This document shows positions 6,211-12,080 of a stretch of DNA of 12,080 bases, piece after piece (within the stretch, counting starts at the first letter, position 1; each line of letters starts with the position of its first letter). A program made the position numbers and the translations under genes. The notes beneath the pieces are model-generated. The model made no database searches, was not told the DNA's origin, and was given only the letters and a program-made list of their open reading frames with translations. Source of the stretch: an uncultured Fretibacterium sp. (GTDB taxonomy: Bacteria; Synergistota; Synergistia; Synergistales; Aminobacteriaceae); NCBI RefSeq assembly GCF_938040765.1, contig NZ_CALIAA010000106.1, positions 1-12,080 on the forward strand. Reading direction: 5' to 3'.

Positions 6211-8310
6211 GTGTTTACGGTGAAGGAGGCGCGTCCCGGCGACGCCCTGAAGGGCATCGCCCGCATGAATCCCGCGGACATGGACGTACTGGGCCTGTCG
6301 GAGGGGCAGATCATCGAAATTGTGGGAAAGAAGGTCACGGCGGCCCGGGTGCGGGCATGCGAGGAGGACTGCGCGGAGCACGTGCTGCAGATCGACGGAC
6401 TGACGCGCGAGAACGCCCTCGTGTCGCTGGAGGATACCGTAAACGTGAGGCCGGCGACACACCACTTCGCCGGAAGCATCACCCTGCAGCCCCTCTCCGC
6501 GAGGGCCCTGACGGACAAGGAGGGGGACTCGGCCTACATCCTGTCCCTGCTGGAGGGGCAGCCCCTGACGGCAGGGGACCGCGTCCGCCTGAACCTCTTC
6601 GGGACCCGAATCTGCGACTTTCTGGTCTCCGAGACGACCCCCGGGGGCACGGTAGTCGTGAGCAAGTCCACGTACCTGAACCGACTCAAACCCGCAAAGG
6701 TCGCCCAGCCCCGCAAAATCTCCTACGAGGACATCGGCGGGCTGGGGTTCCAGATCCGCAGGGTGCGCGAGATGATCGAGCTGCCCCTGCGATTTCCTCA
6801 GGTGTTCGAACGGCTCGGGATCCAGCCGCCCAAGGGGGTGCTCCTCTACGGCCCGCCCGGCACGGGCAAGACCGTCATCGCCCGGGCCGTGGCGAACGAG
6901 ACCGACGCATGGTTCACCCACATCTCCGGCCCCGAGATCATCGGGAAATTCTACGGGGAGAGCGAGGAGCGCCTGCGCAACATCTTCGAGGAGGCCCAGA
7001 GCCGCTCCCCCTCCATCATCTTCATCGACGAGATCGACGCCATCGCCCCGAAGCGCGAGGACATGGGGGGCGAGAAGCAGGTGGAGCGCCGGGTCGTGGC
7101 TCAGCTGCTGGCGCTGATGGACGGCCTCGAGTCGCGCGGGCAGATCGTCGTCATCGGGGCCACGAACATCCCCAACTCCCTGGACCCGGCCCTGCGCCGC
7201 CCGGGGCGCTTCGACCGCGAGATCTCCGTGCCGATCCCCGACCGCAAGGGACGGCTCGAGATCCTCCAGATCCACACGCGCGGCATGCCGCTCGCGGAGG
7301 ACGTCGATCTCAAGCGCGTGGCCGACCTCTCCCACGGGTTCGTCGGCGCGGACCTCGAGGCGCTGGCCAAGGAGGCCGCGATGGCCTGCGTCCGGGACAT
7401 CCTCCCCTACGTCAACCTCCATACGCAGGATATCCCCTACGAGAAGGTCGCCTCCCTCGAGGTGCGGATGAGCCATTTCATGGCGGCCCTGATGGAGATA
7501 GACCCCTCGGCGATCCGGGAGGTCTTCGTGGAGATCCCCGACGTGTCCTGGGAGGATATCGGCGGGCTGGAGAACGTGAAGGAGGAGCTCATCCAGGCCG
7601 TGAGCTGGCCCCTCCGGCACGCGGAAGTTTTCGAGCGCTACTCGGTCCAGCCGACGCGGGGCATCATGCTCCACGGCCCCTCCGGCACGGGAAAGACGCT
7701 CCTGGCCAAGGCCCTGGCCAAGGAGAGCGGGGTCAACTTCATCTCGGTCAAGGGGCCCTCCCTGATGTCCCGCTACGTGGGCGAGTCGGAGCGGGCGATC
7801 CGGGAGGTCTTCAGGACGGCACGCCAGGCTGCCCCCTCCATCCTCTACTTCGACGAGATCGAGTCCCTGATCCCCATCCGCGGCCGCGAGGCCGGGGGAT
7901 CGGCCTTCACCGAGCGGGTGATCGGGCAGTTCATGTCGGAGATGAGCGGGATCGAGGACCTCCAGGGCGTCGTCGTCCTGGCGACGACGAACCGGCTGGA
8001 CCTGGTGGACCCCGCCCTGCTGGTCGCGGGGCGCTTCGACCTGGTGCTGGAGCTCCCCCTGCCCGACGCGGCGGCCCGGGAGTCGATCTTCCGCATCGAG
8101 CTGCGCCAAAAACCCCTGGCCCCGGACGTCGACGTCAAGAACCTCGCGGCCCTCACCGAGGGAGCGAGCGGCGCGGACATCGCCTTCGTCTGCCGCAAGG
8201 CGACGACCGAGGCCCTCAAGGCGCATCTGAAGAGGGAGGGGAGCTCTCTCTGCCTGGAGCGGGCCCATTTCGACGCCGCGCTCGGAGAACTGCAGAAGCG
8301 CAAGCGCTGA
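6211..8310 (+). CDS. CDC48/VAT-like double-AAA ATPase
   Basis: With the GTG start the product is 699 residues, close to the usual CDC48/p97/VAT length of 700-800. These are hexameric ATP-driven unfoldases that thread proteins through a central pore in the cytoplasm. The N-domain spans about 1-165 (GIARMNPADMDVLGLSEGQ near its start). D1 has Walker A GPPGTGKT (214-221), a pore loop with GKFYGES, Walker B IIFIDE (269-274), sensor-1 GATN (316-319) and arginine fingers in RRPGRFDRE (R330, R333). D2 has Walker A GPSGTGKT (489-496), pore loop SRYVGES, Walker B ILYFDE (544-549), sensor-1 N594 and the sequence LLVAGRFD in place of the usual LLRPGRFD, so V605 replaces the first arginine finger and R608 remains. 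There is no long C-terminal tail. An in-frame ATG at 6178 would add 11 residues; GTG at 6211 is preferred because of AAGGAG ten bases upstream. A double-AAA CDC48 is common in archaea and eukaryotes but patchy in bacteria. No proteasome or adaptor gene is in the window. Confidence 0.92.
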   Translation: MFTVKEARPGDALKGIARMNPADMDVLGLSEGQIIEIVGKKVTAARVRACEEDCAEHVLQIDGLTRENALVSLEDTVNVRPATHHFAGSITLQPLSARALTDKEGDSAYILSLLEGQPLTAGDRVRLNLFGTRICDFLVSETTPGGTVVVSKSTYLNRLKPAKVAQPRKISYEDIGGLGFQIRRVREMIELPLRFPQVFERLGIQPPKGVLLYGPPGTGKTVIARAVANETDAWFTHISGPEIIGKFYGESEERLRNIFEEAQSRSPSIIFIDEIDAIAPKREDMGGEKQVERRVVAQLLALMDGLESRGQIVVIGATNIPNSLDPALRRPGRFDREISVPIPDRKGRLEILQIHTRGMPLAEDVDLKRVADLSHGFVGADLEALAKEAAMACVRDILPYVNLHTQDIPYEKVASLEVRMSHFMAALMEIDPSAIREVFVEIPDVSWEDIGGLENVKEELIQAVSWPLRHAEVFERYSVQPTRGIMLHGPSGTGKTLLAKALAKESGVNFISVKGPSLMSRYVGESERAIREVFRTARQAAPSILYFDEIESLIPIRGREAGGSAFTERVIGQFMSEMSGIEDLQGVVVLATTNRLDLVDPALLVAGRFDLVLELPLPDAAARESIFRIELRQKPLAPDVDVKNLAALTEGASGADIAFVCRKATTEALKAHLKREGSSLCLERAHFDAALGELQKRKR

Positions 8311-8327
8311 GAGACCGCTTCGAGCAA

Positions 8328-8364
8328 AACGGCGGAGGTCCCCAAACAGGAGGCCTCCGCCGTT
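8328..8364 (+). terminator. 11-bp hairpin downstream of the ATPase gene
   Basis: AACGGCGGAGG (8328-8338) pairs exactly with CCTCCGCCGTT (8354-8364) across a 15-base loop, beginning 17 bp after the ATPase stop. The run after the hairpin (CGTCTC) is not T-rich, so it is a GC-rich hairpin rather than a textbook intrinsic terminator, but the position between convergent genes supports a termination role. Confidence 0.6.
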
Positions 8365-8376
8365 CGTCTCATCGCC

Positions 8377-8407
8377 GATCCCGGCCCGCCAAAGCCGGGC
8401 CGGGATC
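8377..8407 (-). terminator. 12-bp GC-rich hairpin downstream of galU
   Basis: GATCCCGGCCCG (8377-8388) pairs exactly with CGGGCCGGGATC (8396-8407) across a 7-base loop, 17 bp past the galU stop. It is symmetrical and could act in both directions. Neither side has a T run. Confidence 0.6.
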
Positions 8408-8424
8408 TCCCTCGCCGGGAGCGT

Positions 8425-9279
8425 TCATTGGGAAGCCTTCACGACGTCCAGGACGACCTTCCGCAGATCCGGATCCTCGAGGGCCAGCTGGACGTTGGCG
8501 GCAAGCCAGCCCTTCTGGGTTCCGCAGTCGAACCGGCGGCCCTGATAGACGACACCCCAGACCGGCTCCGTCTCCGTAAGCCGGCGCAGCGCGTCGGTCA
8601 GCTGGATCTCGCCGCCCGCCCCCAGGCGTCCCTCCGCCAGCAGGGGGAACACGGACGGCGAGAGGACGTAGCGTCCCATGATGGCGTACTCGCCGGGCGC
8701 CTCGTCCACGGAGGGCTTCTCCACCATGTCGAGGATGCGGTGGATCCCCCCCTCGACCACCTCCGACCTGACGATGCCGTAGCGGGACACGTCCCCGCGG
8801 GGCACGCGCTCCAGCGCGACCACCGTCCCCCCCAGCCTGTCGTGGACGTCGATCAGCTGAGACATGACCGGGACGTCCCCGACGAAGACGTCGTCCGGCA
8901 GCACGACGCCGAAGTACTCCCCGCGGCAGAAGGGCTCCCCGCACAGCACGGCATGCCCCAGCCCGAGAGGCTCCCTCTGCCGGACATAAAGGATCTCGGC
9001 GAGGTTCGAGATCCCCACCACCATGTCGTGGAGCTCGTCCTTGCCCCGGGCCTTGAGCAGCTGCTCCAGCTCGAAGGAACGGTCGAAGTAGTCCTCGATC
9101 GACCGCTTGGCCCGTCCCGTGATCATGATGATGTCGGAACAACCCGAGGCCAGGGCCTCCTCGACGCCATAGGAGATGATGGGCCGATTCACCAACGGCA
9201 GCATCTCCTTGGCTATTTCCTTGGTCACGGGAAGGAAACGGGTCCCCAACCCCGCGACGGGGAAAAGACACTTCGTCAC
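8425..9279 (-). CDS. galU: UTP--glucose-1-phosphate uridylyltransferase
   Basis: The enzyme makes UDP-glucose from UTP and glucose 1-phosphate, the donor for envelope polysaccharides and glycolipids, in the cytoplasm. With the start used here it is 284 residues (family about 290-300). It shows the nucleotide-binding FPVAGLGTRFLPVTKE (6-21; GLGTRF 10-15, K20), KEMLPLVNRP (24-33), QREPLGLGHAV (101-111), the LPDD metal-site segment (128-131), VEKP (186-189, K188), GEIQLTDA (223-230) and DCGTQKGW (251-258). The open frame extends to an ATG at 9327, and another GTG lies at 9303. The GTG at 9279 is chosen because it follows GGAGGGAG at good spacing and gives the short N terminus normal for GalU; the extra residues of the longer forms are not family-like. 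glmM lies upstream on the same strand with a 123-bp gap that contains a probable terminator, so galU may have its own promoter. Confidence 0.9.
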   Translation of the reverse strand: MTKCLFPVAGLGTRFLPVTKEIAKEMLPLVNRPIISYGVEEALASGCSDIIMITGRAKRSIEDYFDRSFELEQLLKARGKDELHDMVVGISNLAEILYVRQREPLGLGHAVLCGEPFCRGEYFGVVLPDDVFVGDVPVMSQLIDVHDRLGGTVVALERVPRGDVSRYGIVRSEVVEGGIHRILDMVEKPSVDEAPGEYAIMGRYVLSPSVFPLLAEGRLGAGGEIQLTDALRRLTETEPVWGVVYQGRRFDCGTQKGWLAANVQLALEDPDLRKVVLDVVKASQ

Positions 9280-9288
9280 CTTCGCCTT

Positions 9289-9296
9289 CTCCCTCC
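9289..9296 (-). promoter_or_regulatory. Shine-Dalgarno for the galU GTG start
   Basis: GGAGGGAG on the minus strand ends nine bases before the GTG at 9279. The ATG at 9312 directly abuts a CAGGAG and is too close to use it; the same CAGGAG could serve the GTG at 9303, so the start remains somewhat ambiguous. Confidence 0.45.
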
Positions 9297-9350
9297 CGCA
9301 CACTTCATGCATCTCCTGAGTTCCCATGCAGATCGATTCTCTCTTTCGTG

Positions 9351-9380
9351 TTAAAAATTCGTGCTCGGCCGAGGCCGGGC
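9351..9380 (-). terminator. probable intrinsic terminator of glmM
   Basis: On the minus strand GCCCGGC (9380-9374) pairs with GCCGAGC (9369-9363) around a CTCG loop, with one C-A mismatch in seven pairs, and is followed within five bases by TTTTT. The hairpin begins about 22 bp after the glmM stop and before the galU start, suggesting partial or full separation of the two transcription units. Confidence 0.45.
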
Positions 9381-9402
9381 CGTTCCTCCCGGGCCCCGTT
9401 CC

Positions 9403-10752
9403 TCAGCAATACGCCTTCAGGCGCGCGATGAGCCGTTCGGAGACCTCGTCGACGAGGGGCTCATCCCTGGCCTCGACCAGTATCCTCAGGAGCGGCTCCG
9501 TCCCCGACGGCCTCACGAGCACACGCCCCCGGCCGCACATCTCCTGCTGGACCTCCTCGGCGATCTCCCCCACGCGCTCCATATCCAGCCTGCATCCGGG
9601 GGCCAGGGTCAGGTTGGACAGTTTCTGGGGATAACGACCGAAGCGGTCGACCAGGGTGTCCACATCCTCGCCCAGGTCCTTCAGGGCGTTCAACAGGAGG
9701 AGCGCGGTACAGAGCCCGTCCCCCGTCCGCGTAAAGGCATCCGCGATGATATGGCCGGACTGCTCCCCCCCCAGTCGGGCCCGGCTGCGTCTCATGGCCT
9801 CCAGCACATAGCGGTCCCCGACGGGACAGCGAAAGACCTTGATCCCCTCCCGCCCCAGATGCTCCTCGAGGGCCATGTTGCTCATCACCGTGACGACGAC
9901 GCCGCTTCCCAGCATCTCCTTTTTGGAGAGCCAGCGGGCCAGCACCCAGATGGCGATATCCCCGTCGATCAGACGCCCCCCGGAGTCCGTCATCAGGGCC
10001 CTGTCCGCGTCGCCGTCGAAGGCGAACCCCATGTCGCAGGCGTATTCCGTGACGTAATTGCCCAAGTGGCGCATGTGGATGACCCCAACGCCCTCGTTGA
10101 TGTTGAGCCCATCGGGATCGGCTCCGATGAGGGGCCACCTGCTCCCGATCCGCTCGAGCAGCGCGGGCATCACCGCTCCCGCGGCGCCGTGCGCGCAGTC
10201 GAAGGCGATCTTCATGGGGATGGCTTCCGCGTGCGGCAGCAGGGACGCCAGGTGCTCCACGTAGCTGTGCACCAGGTGCGGCATCTGGCGGATCTCGCCG
10301 ATCGAGGCCCCGGTCGGCCGCCAGTCGTCCGTGAGGTTGTCCCCGAGATATTCCTCGATGGCCAGCTCCGACCCGTCGGAAAGCTTGCACCCGTTACGGT
10401 CCAGAAACTTGATGCCGTTGTACTCGGCCGGGTTGTGCGAGGCGCTGATCACCGCGCCCCCGTCCGCCGCCAGATGCTGCACGGCGTAGCTGACCCCCGG
10501 GGTCGGGATGATCCCCGCGGAGAGGACCTCGGCCCCGGCGGAGGTCATCCCCGCCGAGAGCGCCCCCTCCAGCATCATGCCGGAGCGCCGCGTGTCCCGT
10601 CCCAGGACGATGCGCGGGCGCGGCACGCCCCGCTCCGCGAGGAACAGGATGAACACCCTCCCCAGGCGCAAGGCCATCTCCGGCGTCATTCCTCCGCGGT
10701 TCGCAACGTCCCGAACCCCATCCGTCCCAAACAGAACCCTCTTGTTTTTCAT
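9403..10752 (-). CDS. glmM: phosphoglucosamine mutase
   Basis: The 449-residue enzyme converts glucosamine 6-phosphate to glucosamine 1-phosphate, a committed step toward UDP-GlcNAc for peptidoglycan and lipopolysaccharide. All alpha-D-phosphohexomutase signatures are present: FGTDGVRD (8-15), ISASHNPAEYNGIKF (102-116) with phospho-serine S105, the metal-binding DGDADR (246-251), the sugar-binding GGEQSGH (328-334) and the phosphate-binding RPSGTEPLLRI (414-424). Length matches the family (about 445-450), and FGTDGVRD near the N terminus supports GlmM over phosphomannomutase. The ATG lies 4 bp after the TGA of the YbbR-domain gene and has only a weak GGACGG upstream, which suggests translation by coupling. 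The cdaR-glmM order is the known cdaA-cdaR-glmM arrangement. In that system CdaR and GlmM bind and modulate the diadenylate cyclase CdaA; this is family knowledge, not visible here. Confidence 0.95.
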   Translation of the reverse strand: MKNKRVLFGTDGVRDVANRGGMTPEMALRLGRVFILFLAERGVPRPRIVLGRDTRRSGMMLEGALSAGMTSAGAEVLSAGIIPTPGVSYAVQHLAADGGAVISASHNPAEYNGIKFLDRNGCKLSDGSELAIEEYLGDNLTDDWRPTGASIGEIRQMPHLVHSYVEHLASLLPHAEAIPMKIAFDCAHGAAGAVMPALLERIGSRWPLIGADPDGLNINEGVGVIHMRHLGNYVTEYACDMGFAFDGDADRALMTDSGGRLIDGDIAIWVLARWLSKKEMLGSGVVVTVMSNMALEEHLGREGIKVFRCPVGDRYVLEAMRRSRARLGGEQSGHIIADAFTRTGDGLCTALLLLNALKDLGEDVDTLVDRFGRYPQKLSNLTLAPGCRLDMERVGEIAEEVQQEMCGRGRVLVRPSGTEPLLRILVEARDEPLVDEVSERLIARLKAYC

Positions 10753-10756
10753 CAGC

Positions 10757-11998
10757 TCACCGTCCCGCCGAACCCTCCACCGCCGTTACGGTCACGGTGG
10801 GAGGTTCGATTTTTACGACCTTCAAATCCTTCGAGGCGATCTCCGTCCTGACGGGCAGAGCCGCGGAGTCCACAAAGATGCTGGATACGTCGACGTAAGC
10901 CTGAAGCCCCACGTCGCCGGGATGAATATCCGCCATCCTGGAGGGCGTACCTTCGACCGTCACGACGACGGACGGGGGCGTGATCGCCCAGCCCGCCGCC
11001 GCCTCCCCCTGCCTGAGGGTCACGGGGACGTTGGGGAACTGCGTGGTGGCCCTGACCGGCTCCAGCTGCACCGACAGGCGCACCGATTTCAGGTCGACGA
11101 CCGAGACCCCCCTCACGTCGGGGGCCTTCAGGGGGACGACCAGGTGCTGATCGGCCGAGATCCAGGATATGTCCACCGTCTCGGTGTCCACCGCCGAGAT
11201 CCGGGCCAGCCGCGCGGCGGTCCCCTCGACCTGAACCTCCGAGGGCTCCGTCACGACGGCCTTGACCTCGAAGTCCGAGGACGGCTTGCCGGTCAGCCGG
11301 ACGTTGACGGGGACCTTTTTCTTGGGAAGCCCCCGGACCAGCGCCCCCTTCATCCTGACCTGCGTGGGCTCCAGGTTCACCTCGTCCTCGAAGGGCTCCG
11401 ACTGGGAGAGTTTGACGGGCAAAAACAGCTCCTTGCCGGACTGAAGTTCCTGGACGGTCGGCTGAACCTGGACCGCGCCTATCTTGGAGATGTCCTTCTC
11501 GCCGCCGCGGACGGCCACCTCCTTCGGGACGATCTCGACGCCCTCCAGATACTGGCCGTCCGGGATGTCCTGAGGCAGGGCGACCTCGACGGTCATGAGG
11601 CGCACGACCTGACGCAGCAGGTCCACGACGACCTGCGAGGGGGTGGAGGAGACCAGGGATACGCGGGGGGGGAGATTGACCTTGACCTCCTGCGTATACT
11701 TCTTTCCCGGCGACAGGTCCCTGAGGTCCACGACGCAGGAGATGGAGTCGTAGTCCAAGCGGGCCATGACCTCCTCCAGGCCCCGGACCTCGATATTGAC
11801 CTCGGACACCTTGTTGCGGAGCGTCGCCTGAGGGTCGAGCGAGCGGTACTCGATCGGGCACGAGAACTGCCGCGTCACGTACCCCCCGCCGTCCGATTCC
11901 GTGACGTAAAACCACATCAGCAGGGCCGCCGCCACGGAGATGGCCCACAGACACCACGGAGAGGTGAGGATTTCGTCAATGTTCTTCGATGAGATCAT
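10757..11998 (-). CDS. cdaR: CdaR-like YbbR-repeat membrane protein
   Basis: The 413-residue protein has one N-terminal transmembrane segment (about 14-31, WCLWAISVAAALLMWFYV) and a long beta-rich extracytoplasmic part. I count four YbbR-type repeats at about 64-127, 133-218, 226-313 and 321-408. Three carry a mid-domain segment of the form P-x-x-V-x-V-x-G (IVPKEVAVRGG at 156-166, EPSEVQVEGT at 251-260, TPPSVVVTVEG at 340-350). CdaR proteins regulate the diadenylate cyclase CdaA, which makes c-di-AMP. The assignment rests on the YbbR repeats, the topology and the adjacent glmM, because YbbR sequences are poorly conserved. The start ATG is preceded by GAAGG/AAGGG at about 10-bp spacing. Its stop is 4 bp before glmM. 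Confidence 0.85.
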   Translation of the reverse strand: MISSKNIDEILTSPWCLWAISVAAALLMWFYVTESDGGGYVTRQFSCPIEYRSLDPQATLRNKVSEVNIEVRGLEEVMARLDYDSISCVVDLRDLSPGKKYTQEVKVNLPPRVSLVSSTPSQVVVDLLRQVVRLMTVEVALPQDIPDGQYLEGVEIVPKEVAVRGGEKDISKIGAVQVQPTVQELQSGKELFLPVKLSQSEPFEDEVNLEPTQVRMKGALVRGLPKKKVPVNVRLTGKPSSDFEVKAVVTEPSEVQVEGTAARLARISAVDTETVDISWISADQHLVVPLKAPDVRGVSVVDLKSVRLSVQLEPVRATTQFPNVPVTLRQGEAAAGWAITPPSVVVTVEGTPSRMADIHPGDVGLQAYVDVSSIFVDSAALPVRTEIASKDLKVVKIEPPTVTVTAVEGSAGR

Positions 11999-12001
11999 GG
12001 C

Positions 12002-12080
12002 TCAGGCACCCTTCTTCCAGGACGCGGGCAAAGGCTCCGGGACGGGGCCGGATATTTCCCCAACCGATCTTCCCCACGTT
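12002..12080 (-). other. edge sequence upstream of cdaR, possible 3' end of cdaA
   Basis: By gene order the diadenylate cyclase gene cdaA would end here. One minus-strand frame is open from the edge and stops at TGA a few bases before the cdaR ATG, ending PLPASWKKGA; another ends in a TGA overlapping the ATG. Neither piece is long enough to recognise the DAC domain, so the identity is inferred from synteny only. Confidence 0.3.

Noticed and set aside
5896..8268. A 790-codon open frame on the minus strand over the ATPase gene, and a 740-codon plus-strand frame at 6357-8579
   Set aside because: Both are shadows of the CDC48-type coding sequence, without family character.
9361..11992. Long plus-strand open frames over glmM and cdaR
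   Set aside because: Antisense shadows of well-recognised genes; no domain and no ribosome-binding site pattern.

Overview
The window is high-GC bacterial chromosome. The gene set is a double-AAA CDC48-type ATPase, the cdaR-glmM pair, galU, a COG2316-type HD protein and a beta-CASP metallo-hydrolase behind a NarL-type two-component pair. Together with the GC content this suggests an anaerobic diderm of the Synergistota (synergistes-type) kind. That placement is inferred from gene content; there is no rRNA gene here. Two stretches are clearly less GC-rich than the rest: about 1-480 and about 4320-4550.

Left part (1-4550). Positions 1-481 hold a degenerate repeat and the 5' fragment of an IS5-type transposase gene. 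The fragment ends inside a 12-bp perfect inverted repeat that probably also terminates the neighbouring operon. A tight minus-strand operon follows, read right to left: LuxR/NarL-type response regulator, membrane histidine kinase with a HisKA_3-type H-box, then a beta-CASP metallo-beta-lactamase-fold nuclease. Gaps between these genes are 12 and 15 bp. A perfect 23-bp direct repeat (11-33 and 4404-4426) brackets the transposase remnant and the operon, and each copy is accompanied by shorter degenerate shared words.

Middle (4550-8310). A small HD-domain hydrolase gene (minus) diverges from a secreted NodB-type polysaccharide deacetylase gene (plus, TTG start). The intergenic region between them holds an 11-bp perfect inverted repeat. 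The deacetylase gene is followed by a large CDC48/VAT-like ATPase gene with an N-domain and two AAA modules; the second module lacks the first of the two usual arginine-finger residues. A 10-bp-period tandem repeat lies just upstream of the ATPase gene.

Right part (8311-12080). Two strong hairpins separate the ATPase gene from convergent minus-strand genes: galU (UDP-glucose synthesis), glmM (glucosamine-1-phosphate synthesis) and a cdaR-type YbbR-repeat membrane protein. cdaR and glmM are 4 bp apart, as in the cdaA-cdaR-glmM locus that links c-di-AMP signalling to peptidoglycan precursor supply; cdaA would be expected just off the right edge. galU, glmM and the deacetylase give much of the window an envelope-polysaccharide theme. 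Very long open frames antisense to the real genes are GC-rich codon-bias shadows.
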